From contig NC_135188.1 of the NCBI RefSeq assembly GCF_041146795.1, positions 1,781,419 to 1,845,418 on the forward strand: a stretch of DNA of 64,000 nt, given 5' to 3'. Positions 13,564 to 25,300 of this stretch are shown here, piece after piece. The DNA comes from Maylandia zebra. Taxonomy: Eukaryota > Chordata > Actinopteri > Cichliformes > Cichlidae. A program made the translations under genes and the position numbers. Position 1 is the first letter of the stretch. Each line of letters opens with the position of its first letter. The notes below the pieces were generated by a model. The model did not search any database, was not told where the DNA came from, and worked only from the letters and a program-made list of their open reading frames with translations.

Positions 13564-14714
13564 ATTCACCCTCGAGTTCAAAGCTCTACGATGTGACTAA
13601 AAAGATGTGTGACCAACTCAGTCACGTCTTATTTTCCTTCCCGTTCCTAAAAGCCGTAACTTTGATATGGAGTAAACAAAAACATCTTTAAAGTTAAAGG
13701 GACAGTTCTCAGTAAAACCCTATTTACATATTTTGCTCCCAGCCTCTAGTGCTGTTTACCCATGCACATTGTTTTGGTGCGAGTCGCCCGGTTCTGGAGA
13801 TGCCTGCCTCTCTTGAACATAATGAATCTCGATGGAACTCGCCTTGCGGTGCTCAGAGTGCCAGAAATGCATCTGAAAAATGTAGCAGCAGTGTCGCTCC
13901 AGAAATCATGGCTGATGACTCAAAAAAACACAAAACAAACCATCATATGAGCAGTTTATTGTAGAAACAGTTTCCACTCGGATACACCCGCCAACCGTAT
14001 CGCTGTGCAGACAGCTTGAGATGGAGAGCCTTGGGATTGACAGGATGTAAACACTGATGATTCACCCATCAGCTGAGCTGTAATATCAGTCAGCTGAGTG
14101 CTTTCTGTGCTTGATGGATGGAGTTGAGTGGAAACACAGTAGTTCCTACATAAACGTCTCACAACAAAGTTTGCAGACTGTTAGCTGTCAATTAAGCGGC
14201 GCCCTCGGGAGCTCGGCAGTGAAGGTAAAACTGCAGAACCACTAGGAGCCACTCGAGGCTGGCTCCAAAAGGGCGTCGACCCCCCCACCAACTCTGATCC
14301 TAAACGTTACAGCAGAGAGAGCCTGGTACAAAATACAGTTTGGCCTCTATCAGTAGTTTTGGCTCTGCTGCTGCGGGTAAGTCGAAATTTTAGGGTTTTT
14401 TTAGTTTCATAGTATTTTACAGCTCATTTAAATGGATAATTGAGTTGGTCAAAGTTAAGCATCTGCTAGACTTCATCCAATAATTTGAATCATTAAACTG
14501 TGTTTGCACTGTTGGACCACTTTTAATGGACCATCTGACCAACATTATTACTCTGTGTGGCATAAACTATCCAAGACATTAGGGCTTCAGTGTTGGTGAG
14601 TGAAATTCAGTTTTTATTCTCACTAACACAACTTCTGCTTTAGAAAATAAACGTGGGGTGACTAAAACACTGTATCCTCACACCACAGCAAAAGCAAGAT
14701 TTGAATACCCCAAG

Positions 14715-14870
14715 AATTATGTGAACTGCTGTGAGCAACCACTTGGTGACGGTGGGAAGTAAAAACCCAACAGGAAGAAACATCCAGCAGAACCAGGCTT
14801 GAGGAGAGGCGTCCATCTGCTGCAACCACAAGGGGATGAGTGGAAGGAAAGGGCGAAAGGCACAATGTGG
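14715..14870 (+). repeat. dispersed fish repeat fragment (GGCAGAACCAGGCTC family)
   Basis: Contains CCAGCAGAACCAGGCTTGAG and CCATCTGCTGCAACC. The same words appear in order at 56620-56785 (GGCAGAACCAGGCTCAAG, CCATCTGCTGCGACC), and a related shorter piece lies near 43390. No coding capacity. Confidence 0.6.
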
Positions 14871-17800
14871 TTTAGAGAGACCGTTTAGTGAACACTGAAG
14901 ATATCTGATAACAAGGGTCACCTGATCAAGCCCAAAACTAAAATGCTTTGAGTTAAAAGTGGAGAGAGTCCGCCTTCTGAATCCAAGCTGGCAGCTGGTT
15001 GCACAGGAGTGAGGCCTGAAAGCTGGAGGTCTGCCTCCCATTCTGACAACCACAAGGAAGCCAGCAGTCTGACTGCAAAGCGCTCTGCTGGGCTGATGTG
15101 GTAAAGTGTAAGATAGAAAGGACTGCTGCATTACTCATTTTAACTGTCCTTCAGATATTTTCATTTCAAATATCATAAAGTCACCAAAACTGAAAGTGAA
15201 GGATAATTTACTCATTTGTTAGTGTGTGACTCCAGAGGCCTGTGAAAGGAGCAGCAGAGGCAGCACGTGGAGTAAATGTGCAAAAACAAATCTGTAACTT
15301 GGTCTAAGCTTCGATGTTAGAAAAAGAAACACATTTTAATAAGACCTTTTGCCAAAATGTTTCTGTAGAATGAGCCCTTTGAGGTTTTTGTTGCTTGAAG
15401 CCTGACAGCAAAGTGCCATGTAGCTGCCGTCTCTGTTTCTGATGTCTGAAAAACTGGGAAACTCACACCAAATGATGTCGATGCACGTGTGAGGCTACAG
15501 GCCAGGATGAAAATATGTAAATGTGATTTTGAGGTGTGCGGCCCCTTTAAATGATTAATTTCTGTTGCTGCCTGAGAGGTAAAAGTGTCTCCGGGGGGAA
15601 GGAGGTGTGAGGGAATTTAAGTTTGCTTATTTTCTCATTTGCAGTGTGGGAGTCTCGCTTAAACACTTTCTGAAAATGAAAATTTCCAAATGACAGTCAC
15701 GACGTGATTATCAGCGGATGTGAACGAGGGCTCTGATACATTTTGGTGAGGCTTCCATTGGGGCATAATTATCATTTTTACATAATGAAGTGACTACAAA
15801 GGAGCCGGCCTGCATCCTAAGAAGGGAGCCGAAACGACGAGGCATACAGAGGAACCATTACTCTTTCCGCTCGTGTTCGAGCCCAGATTACCGAGTTGTG
15901 ATTTGCGCTATAGACTCGCACCCGAACTAAACGCAGCTGAGCTGAGATGCTGTGGCGTCGCACTTCTCTCTGCGATCAAAAATGACAAAAGGGATGATTT
16001 CCCTGCTCGGCTGCGTACAAACGCGAGGAAGGACGAACCGAGCAGCATTTCCACGGTCCATCCCTGCAAGGATACAGGCAGTTAGTTTTGGCACAAGACT
16101 GCGAAAACCTGGCCGCATGTCAATGCGGGCACAAACACCCTAATGTTTGAGTTGTGGGTGGTGCAACAAAACAAACCAAAGGGCATTGTGTTCAAACAAC
16201 AGGCAACGCTCTGCCCTCGTACAACAACACGGCCGTATTTTTAGATTTTCTTTTATCATCCATGCCAGAATAAAATGCCTTTCAGGCCTAATGAGTGAGA
16301 AAGGGACTGGGCCTGGAGTCAAAGGATTAGTGGCACTGAAGAAAAAACTGCAAAATGAATCAACGGCCTATTTCTACGATGATAGCATTTATTGTGTCAT
16401 TTTAAAGAAAACCAGCGGAGGAAACGTGTGTTTGCTGCAGGTTTGTTGTCCCCGCAGCAGAGCTTACGGACGGCAGATAAGATAGTTTGTCGTGTTTTGA
16501 TTTGGACACAACATTATCTGTGGGGCTTTTTCGTCTCAAGGCCAACATCCCACTGTAACAACTGCTTCCACGCTTTCTTAATCTTATTACAGTGCGCGCA
16601 CGCTCGTAAAAGAGGAGCCTCTTTTACGCGAGGCCTTTGCTGACCTTTTGAGCACTTGCAATTTTTTTCTCGCCACCAATCTCATGTAGGTTAGCTGGCA
16701 GAGCAGAGCCGAGCGAGTGCTGCTTATTATGTATTACTTTGCTTTTGTAGTCCCTCCACATCGTTACTCATCCAGTATGCTTAAAGGTGCTCTCCCCTCT
16801 GGCAAGCACAACTATGACAGTCAGCTTGGAAGTTAGAAGTCTTTCAAAACTCGCCTTTTTTCCCTCCCTCTCCCCGTGTCTGCCGCCTCTTTTCTTTGCC
16901 TCTCTTGGTGTCCCCACGTCTATCTCTTCCTTTCTCGCTCTAGTCCTCAGAGAGCACCTGACTGACGTGTTGTTCAAGGATGAAAAGCACAGTGGAGGGG
17001 AATCCAAAAGCAAACAACACAAAAATATACATGAGAGGACGGGAAAGACACTGTTAAACACGCACACACACACACGAGCATGCGCACACAGAAGTCTAAG
17101 AGGAACCCCTTAGGATTATCACCAGCGCGACACTGGACACTTCAGGGAAGACAGCATCTGCTCACTTCCATATTTAATACTGCAAAAAAAGAAGAACATT
17201 GTGTTCTCGAGAAACTTTTCATTTTCACTTTGTGTGAATGCAGAACCAAATACAGTCATGCGAACAGGTTTAATCCTCCCCAGACTTCACGTTTCCGCTG
17301 TCCAGGTGGCTATAGAAAGTTCCCAAGTGCCCCGAGGCATTCACACTGTGACTAAAAGCCATTTTGCACAGGAAATTTTGACAGACATGGGGGCCTTTGA
17401 CTTTCAAAGAACTGCTTTTACATCCATCTTTTCCACCAAGTTATGTAAGGTTTCCTTGGTGCTCTCTCCCTCTCTGTGAGTGTGTGTGTGTATAAAAAAT
17501 AATCATCCAGGACACTGGTGTATGTGCAGGGGCAGTAAAGTTTAGCAAACACACATGCAGGAGGCTGAAGTATCCGTGCGCACACGCTCTGCTGCTTCTC
17601 GATGGGCAGTCGGACTGCTGCAGGACTCAAAACAAGCGAGGGAGCGCTGCAGGAGGCAGTAGACAAGGTTACAAGGAGACCATATGCTCTGACTGCCTGT
17701 ACGATGGTGACAAAAAGGCCTCCTGTTTAAAAAAGGACAACGTTCCCTTTTTGTTTTTGTCCTTCAATCACTCAAACACATATTCAGCGGATTAATATAA

Positions 17801-18006
17801 TGGGGAGAATAAAGGCAACCGCGCTCGAGAGGCTGTCCAGCGAGCCTGAAATGGACAGCAACTGTGACAGCTGCTTATTCTGCATTGACTTTAAAATGAG
17901 CGATGATTGTGTGTTTGGCTGCCATGTTATTTATGGACCTCACAAAGTGGGTGGTTGATTGGAGGAAAGCTGAGACCTTGAAGAGGCCTGAATTCAAGGT
18001 CTTTAA

Positions 18007-18925
18007 CCCTTTAAGACCTACCATAGAACCAAGTCCGCCAGAGCTTATATTATATTTTTACATGCTGTGGAGCCATTTTTGGGAGCATTTCAAGTTGCTA
18101 TACATCAATACAACCATTATAGCCCAGATTTTAATAATATGTATTCATTAAGTGCATAGTAATTACATAAATTGCAAAAAAGTGCAATAAACTACAAAAA
18201 AATTGAAAATCGTTTTTGATTTTTTAACATATATTTGTAGTTAGAGAAATTTAAGAGTCTTATCCCTCAAAACTGTAAATACAAAAAAGTTGCACAAAAT
18301 AGTTTCCCACCACAGGAAATTTATTTTGAGTGTCTTCATAGTTTTATTTTTGAAATACACCAATTTTTATACACTGCAGGAAAAATGAAAATAAATATTA
18401 TACTGCAAATTTGCAAAAAAGCAGCATATGCATCAAAATAAACTATTTCCAGCAGTGCAATATGAGTCCTAAGAATCCCAGAAACGACACAGAAAGTCAT
18501 AAAGTCAAAGATAACTTTTAAAAAGAGCAGTATAGGCCCTGAGGCCCTGATCGCAAAAAAGACTACATTTCCGCGAAAATGACGTCACTTCCGGTTTCGG
18601 GCAGGTAATGGCGGAAATGCAAAAGTTCGCGCTGACCTCTATTCCAACGTAGGAAGTGTTTTGAACAGCTGATCGGAGCGGCAAAGCGTGTTTCTGGAAT
18701 ATTATGTTTTTGTTCCTGCAAGCGCTTTTTATGCAGTTTTTGCAAAGCTTTATGTGGAAGGAAACCGTGACCTAGGACAAGCTGATGGCATAAGATGTAA
18801 GTACAACTCCTCCGGTTTCATATGCAAAAAATTTTTTTGCGCTAGCTTACGTGGTTGCAGTGCTACTGGGATTTAAAAATAGTTACGCATAACAGAGCGT
18901 TCCCGCTCCGATCGGCTCTAAAGGG
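18007..18925. mobile_element. piggyBac-type non-autonomous element
   Basis: Flanked on both sides by TTAA (18003-18006 and 18926-18929), the piggyBac target. Terminal inverted repeats are CCCTTTAAGACC and CCCTTTAGAGCC. The 919-bp AT-rich body holds no transposase. The right part includes a GC-richer patch with TGACGTCACTTCCGG. Confidence 0.75.
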
Positions 18926-19129
18926 TTAACACACACAGAAACCCACTCAGAGAGTTTATTGGAATGAATGTGCAATAGTAAACTGCTCTGCACTTCATCA
19001 CTGTCTAGTGCAAACTTCATGTAACATGAAACCCCAGAAATGTCATGCTCGTTTTCATAGGTTTAAATCATCGCACAATAAACTGTGAAATATTATCTGC
19101 GGTCATCTGAGCGCGAGTGGTGCTGACGA

Positions 19130-20445
19130 ATTCATTCGGTGAACCAGTCCCAGCACCTACCAGCCACATCACCTCCTCAACTGCTCGTTAATAAGTTAAT
19201 AACATGGTGCGTTTAGACATGTAGACACGGTCAAGAATTTAGTGTTTTAAGCGACTGGTTGTTGGTGCCAGACTGAGTATTTCAGAAACTGTTGATCTGC
19301 TGGGATTTTCCTGCACAACCATCTGTAGAGTTCACAGAGTGCGATCTGAGAAAGAAAATTTCCAGTGAGCGGCAGTTCTCTGGGTGAAGATGCCTTGTTG
19401 ATGTCAGAGGTCAAAAGAGACTGGCCAGACTGATTCGAGCTGATAGGATGGCTAAAAAAACACTTGTTACAGCCAAGTTATGCAGAGAAGCAGCTCTGAA
19501 TGCAGCAGGAAACTGAGGCTACAGTTCGTACATGACAGAACAAGACGAGTCTCCGTTTCCACTGCAATCCTTGGATTTGGGTGGGAAAAATTTGGTGTAA
19601 ACAACATGAAAGCATGGATCCATCCTGCCTTGTATCAGCGGTTCAGGCTGCCAGTGGTGGTGTAATAGTGTTGGGGATACTTTCTTGGCACACTTTGGGC
19701 CACTTGGTATCAAGCAGAAAAGTAGCAGAGTATTATTGTTGTCCAGCCCTTCGTGATCGCAGCGTACCCATCTTCTGATGGGCGCTTTCAGCAGGATAAT
19801 GCGATAGTGAATTTCATGGCGCTCGAATGTCCTCCACAGCTACCAGATCTCAGTCGAACAGAGCAGGGATGTCAAAGTCATTTCACTCATCCAGGGACAC
19901 ATAAAGCCCACTCTAATCTCAAGTGGGCTGGACGAGTGAAACTCCACTTTCTGTCAGTGTAAAGATGGTCAACTACACATTCAATCACTGAGATGTGTTA
20001 ATATAAGATAAAGAAGTGCAATTTCAACAGCACGTGTCAGTTTTTCTACATGAGAAATGTGTATAATTACAGAAAAAAGTGCTTTCATTTGCCCTGTCCT
20101 CACTGTATTAATAAAACATAAAGTTTTAAATGAACTGCTTTGGTGTAGTATGAACGGCTGTGGGAAAAGCTGTAAAACACATAAAAATACAGTTAAAGGT
20201 CCAAAAATGTATGCTCCCCTTCATATTTTCCAAAGCCACCCAGGGGGCCAGATTGGAGTCTTTTCTGGGACGATTGTGGCCCCCGGGCCTTTTGTGTGAC
20301 ACCCAATAGAGCAATATAGCACCTTTGGGATGTGGTGAATGCAGAGCCTACAACTCTGCAGCAACCTTTGCTTTGAAGAGTTAAGGCACCTCCGAAGGCA
20401 AAAGAGGGTCCAACGTACCTAAACTGGCTGGTGAGTGTTTGTCTC
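19130..20445 (+). pseudogene. decayed Tc1/mariner-type transposon
   Basis: Order and wording follow a Tc1-like transposase: CATGAAAGCATGGATCCATC near 19608, then CTTGGCACACTTTGGGCCAC, then CACCTTTGGGATGTGGTG near 20320, ending in a GGTGAGTGT-type terminus. No long frame survives. The copy is interrupted at 19864-20303 by a nested element. Related remnants occur near 44.2 and 46.0 kb. Confidence 0.65.
19864..20303. mobile_element. hAT-like element nested in the Tc1 relic
   Basis: Begins CAGGGATGTCAAAGTCATTT and ends CGGGCCTTTTGTGTGACACC, the usual ends of a fish hAT-like family. Flanking octamers GAACAGAG (19856-19863) and CAATAGAG (20304-20311) match at 6 of 8 positions and fit an aged target duplication. 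Removing the element reunites the Tc1 wording on both sides. Confidence 0.65.
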
Positions 20446-21560
20446 TGTGCTTCTGATCAATCTTTACAGCACTTTAAATTACTTGTTGTTCGCAAATAAA
20501 GCTGACTGATTAACCATTTGTGTCACAGTGAAATCCAGTGCAATAAAAATGCAATCTCCAGCTGTTAAGCGGAGCAGGACTCGGTTGCGTGCAGCAGGAT
20601 GTCGTGAGCAGTAAGAAGCTGTAAGGTCAATAACGGCGGCTCTATCGCTCGCACGCTTTATTGTTTTGGTTTTTTTATCCCGGCTAATGGCCATCAGAGG
20701 CCGACAGCCGTCTGTCGACATGCAGGCAGGAATCTTCTTAGCCTGCAGATTACGCCGAGCCCGCGACTCTATTTTCACTCCCATCATGTACCTGTATAGT
20801 AAAATATGTCAGCGAATGAAGTCATGTTTCAGCAGGGCACTACCGGAGGAGTATATTGCAATGCTGACTAACAGAATGACAGATGCTTTGAGTGTTTCGC
20901 TGTTGAGTGACAGCAGACTTGTCAGGGCTTTTGTGTGGCTCTGCTGCCATCTTTTCATTTTGGCTGCTGCCAGTGAGGGAGGGACGCATCTATGCAGCCA
21001 CAGCTGAGTGAAAAGGCACCTAGGAGGCATTTTTCTGAGCTTGTCAGACACAAGAAATCTAATCCAGACAGCCAAGAACTGGAATGTAAATGAGAAACCC
21101 GAAAATAGCAGCTGTCTCTGCGTAATTGGAACAAATGGAAGTTGGATGTGTGGTAGAAAATAAAAACAAGAAAACAACTGGGATGTAACGTGACACTGTT
21201 TGCTGACAGTTACAATAAGCTGGGGAGAGCCGAGCCACAGGCAGGCTGTTGTTTGTAGCCAGGCAGCTTATAGTTTCTGTCAAACCGCTGCTGATCTCAG
21301 ATCTTGAAGGTCGCAATTATGTGCCCCCCCTACCCCCCCGCCTCCTACTATTCCTGCTTCATCCCTTTCTGCTGTTATCCTCCTCTTTTCCTTTAAACCC
21401 CCTCTGGTGTCCTAAGCAGCATTTAATTGTGAAGGGCTGAGCCGAGGAAGGAGTAATCAGATGAGAACGGAGGCAGGGGGAATCACGTGGGCACACATTC
21501 ACTAAAGGGGGATTAATAACACTGGCGTCTTGATTGAACTTCGGCTGCTCTCCCTGGCAA
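20446..21560. other. intergenic, nothing recognised
   Basis: No coding exon or clear repeat family seen. The frames present do not resemble known proteins. Confidence 0.4.
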
Positions 21561-21561
21561 A

Positions 21562-22130
21562 TTGGAGGTGGGGCAAGGGGAGAAAAATAGTGACACGGAG
21601 AGAGGAGGGAAAGAGACGAGAGTTGTAAAGACGAGGACGATCGGAGGTTCTCAGATGAGAGCAGCAGGGAGAGGAGACACAGATGAGGAGAGAAGAGGGA
21701 AACAGAGAAAGGGAGTTAGAGCAGTGAGAGGGAGTGGGAGGAAGAAAGAGCGAGGAGAGGAGGCAGTGCAGCGCAGTGCGGGGGGGAGAGAGACAGGAAG
21801 GGAGAGAGAGAGAGATGTAGAGACAGGAAGCCTCCACTGCCACTGAGCCAGTGAGATGCAGGCAGGCAGAGAGAGACGACAGAGGGAGAGAGAGGCCCTC
21901 GGCATCTCCACGGCTGGCCCAGCGAGGGGGCGAGGGGCTCAAGAGCACTACAGCGGAGAGAAGAGTGGGAGGGGAAGCTGAAACTGAGGGAAAAGAAGAA
22001 GGGCGATACAATCAGAAGCAGGCTTCGCCAGGAAAAAGGGGAGTGGGGTGAGAGCCGAGGAGGGAAAAAGCAGATAAAAGTTTTGGAGACGGAGTAAGAG
22101 AGGGGAGAGGGAAGGGGGAGACGAGACTGA
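21562..22130 (+). promoter_or_regulatory. long purine-rich (GA) tract, probable 5' leader or promoter
   Basis: About 570 bp is dominated by A and G on the plus strand, with repeated GAGAGAG and GGGAGAGG blocks. It ends about 150 bp before the start codon of the PRR16-like gene. Such tracts bind GAGA-type factors or form triplex DNA; here only base composition is observed. The minus-strand Ser/Pro/Leu-rich frames are by-products. Confidence 0.55.
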
Positions 22131-22155
22131 ACATCAGAGCGGATAAAGCCCGTTA

Positions 22156-22371
22156 ATGGCAAAGGTAGGAGGAGATTCGTGGAAGAAGAGGAGGAAGCTC
22201 TCGGTGTCTCAGGAGTCCTCCCGTTCCCCTTTTACTTCGTCTTCATTCTGCCAGGCTGCCGGACATCATCCATCACCATGTTCTCTGACAGCAGGGCTCC
22301 GGCGCCTGGGGAGCAGAAAGGCTTCAAGTCCCACACCCCTCACTTCATCCCGTGGCTGCGCAATAGCTTGA
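22156..22371 (+). other. candidate upstream ORF overlapping the PRR16-like start
   Basis: An ATG at 22156 opens a 71-codon frame that runs past the main start at 22278 in another frame. If the transcript begins upstream of 22156, this overlapping uORF would reduce main-frame initiation. Its context has T at -3 and G at +4; the main ATG has A at -3. Confidence 0.35.
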
Positions 22372-25300
22372 AGCCTCACCAGAGCAGCGACCTGGGGCTC
22401 AACGGACCGTACAAATCCAACTCAGAGACCCGAAACAACCTGACCCCGCTGGAGAGAGCCAAGGGGATCGGCTTTTTCTCCATCCAGGGGAAGGGCCGTG
22501 GAAAAAAGGCTGAACTTCGGTGCAATGGGGTGGGGAAGGCGAGGATGCTGCCAGTTGCGCTGAGGGGGCACCACATCCTGCCAGGGAGCCTGGGGAAGCA
22601 GAGGGAGGACAGTCCTGCCAGGTGGAACCGGACTAAAGAGCTTGGCACAGACCGCAACGCACAGACCAGCCCAGGGGAGGGGCCGCAGGGACCAGCCAAC
22701 AGCTCCTCCGCTGCTCAGGGCAACCACACCTTTGTTAGGAAGCACAGCAGCCACCTGAGCCCCCATCAGTCGCAGAGTGACAGCAGTAGCAACTCAGTGA
22801 AGAAATACGGGCCACTGCTTGGACCTCCTGCTGCTCCTGTTGCTGCGCTGCTCTCTGAGGAGCCAAACTTTAACGTGCCTGTTGTTATGTGTATGGAGGG
22901 CAAAGAGGGGAAGGTGTGGGACTGCGCCAGCCACACCACCCACCGTCAGAGAGACCACCGTTCATCCAGCTGGCTGAACTATGACACTCAGGGACTAATA
23001 GAGAGGCAGCATGGATTCAGCTCCAACTTCAGCTACACCAGTAAACACAGCAGGAGCTCCCAGAGCCAACGAGACCTGACAGCGCTGCGGGAGCCACCTG
23101 TGGAGGATCTAAACGGAGTTATCTTCTCCACCGAGGTTCCTCACGGGGGGCTCAGCAGTACGACAACTCTACAAGGCCCCGAGAAACCCAGACCGAGCTC
23201 AGAGCGCACCGCTTTCCTGGCTCAGAACCAGACGTGGGTCCAGCACAGACCAAAGAGCGAAGGGGAGTCACAGAGGAAAGAGGCCGGCTGCAGGAGGAAG
23301 GTGGTGCGAAACCAAATTAAACGGGTGGTGGTCAACCTGGAGCAGGTTCTCAAAGCCCTGAGGGATGTTCATCAGGAAATGAAAGAGGTAACATGACATA
23401 TTTTTCTCGACTATGACTAAAAAAATGAGATGAAAGCTTTTTCAGTGTCAGATTCAGCCACGTCACCCTCTCAATCATCACATTTCACTCGAGCGACTGA
23501 GAAGTGAGAAATCCAAACAAAACAGGACAGAAAAGTTACTGTGTCCTTTCACATTCATTTTCTGAAAGTGTTCATGCTCGAGGGCCTGTGCACTGACGAA
23601 TAACAAGCCGGTCTCCAAATGCACGTCCTCAGCAAGAATTTGCCATGCATTAAACAGTCAGCAGCACAGCTTGCATGAATGCAGCACCAAAATTTCCCAA
23701 ATTTCCTCTGTCGTCTGTCTGCACGCTTCAGCTCGAGTCGTGTGCACATTTTCATAAAGGTGAATGAGACACTAGTCATGCCCCATTTGCCTGATGCGTT
23801 CAGAGGTTGTTGAGATGAAGGATCTCTCCCTCCACTCGCTCTTCTTATGGACAGATGTGCTCCAGGCACAGCTGGATTGCGTCCGATGCTTTTTATAATC
23901 CATTTATGTCTGAGTTTCTCTGCCTCACACAGTAAAAGTGACACATAAATCTTGCCTCTTGCCATTTGATCTGCCTCTGTGGGGTCACAGCTAAACCCGA
24001 GGTAGTAACCTCATCATCCTGGCTGTGAGCTTTATTAATAAAACCCCAACGACTGCACACACAAAGAAGGGAAAGAGGGGGGCGAGTAAGCAGACACTGA
24101 AATAGAAAAGTCCCAAATTTTCACAACAGAGACAACAGATGAAAAGGGAGATAAGGTACCAGAGAAGACTGGTCGCATATTTATTCCAAAGCCGTGTTTT
24201 TTATTCCGCTGCATGAGCAGCAAACCTCAGCTTTGTTTAATATTCATCACGGCTACGAAAAGAAATTAGTGGAGGCCTTTGTCTGAAGCTAAACAAATAT
24301 TACACTAAAGATCTCTCTCACACACTGGAGGAGGAAAAGACATCACAAAAGTGGGCTTGCACTTGAATATGATAGCGATCCTCTGCTGAGGCGCTTTGAT
24401 AGATCAAAAAACTGAACTATGACTCAGAACTTCAAGAGAAACAACAACAGAATTGAACTTAAAGAGCTAAACGCAACTTAAATACCGGCGCTCCACAACA
24501 AACGTCTCTCGGTACTCATCAGGAGGACCTGCAGGGTCAACCCCCCCACACTGCTTCTAACAAACACCCTTGGGGGAAGCACATGAAAACCAGGGTCCTC
24601 TGCACTTTTATCTCATCTGATTTCTGACATTAACGAGCAGCACCTGCCCAGAGTCACTGGATGTGCATATACACGCTGTACTTCAAAGCAATATGAAATG
24701 CCTCGCTCAAACAGCTCCAGCATTAAAAAAAGACAGAGAGAGACAAATCAGGTCATCCACTGACATCAGCAAGGATATTGAACACGGCGAACAAAACAAT
24801 CCAGCACGGACCGAGGATTTATCCGTGCACATTGAGCAGGTGGCGTGATGGGTCAAGCATTTTCCCCAGAGTAATTTCCTCCAATCTCTTCCATCTATGT
24901 ATGGCTGTGTGTGTGGCTGTTTCTTCTAGTCTTGTTGTGTGGGTTGTGTGTGTGGATGCTCTGCACGCACTTGGATACGTGCGCGTGTGCCTCGTCTGAT
25001 TTTTACTAAACTGGCAGGACAAATCTGATTTGTTTTACCAGACTGAGCTGCGCTGCTTTAACTTAGTTCTGTATGTTATGAAACATTTATTTGAGGTTTG
25101 CAGGAATTCATCTTTGTACAGCTCTGTTAAGCTCCTGCCAGTGTCTCAATTTTGGATGAGATCTGAGGTCTGTGGAAGATTTGACGCTGCGCTTGGGATC
25201 ACTGGCCCCTCGTGTGATTCGATTTCAGCCAAGCTGTAGCTGTCGGACAGATGGCCTCACATTTACTCAAGAATACTTTGGTATACGGAGGAGTTCACAG

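Larger units (their letters stand above)
10952..18006. other. 3' flank of tnfaip8l1 and intergenic DNA
   Basis: It begins with the tnfaip8l1 3' UTR; I found no clear AATAAA within 1 kb. No recognisable coding exon follows. Simple repeats and one dispersed repeat fragment are listed separately. The remaining frames are short and mutually overlapping. Confidence 0.55.

Noticed and set aside
21502..22162. Several Ser/Pro/Leu-rich minus-strand frames
   Set aside because: They are the complement of the GA-rich tract and overlap one another.
22179..22277. N-terminal extension MEEEEEALGV... of the PRR16-like gene
   Set aside because: The first codon is GTG; the ATG at 22278 has a good context.
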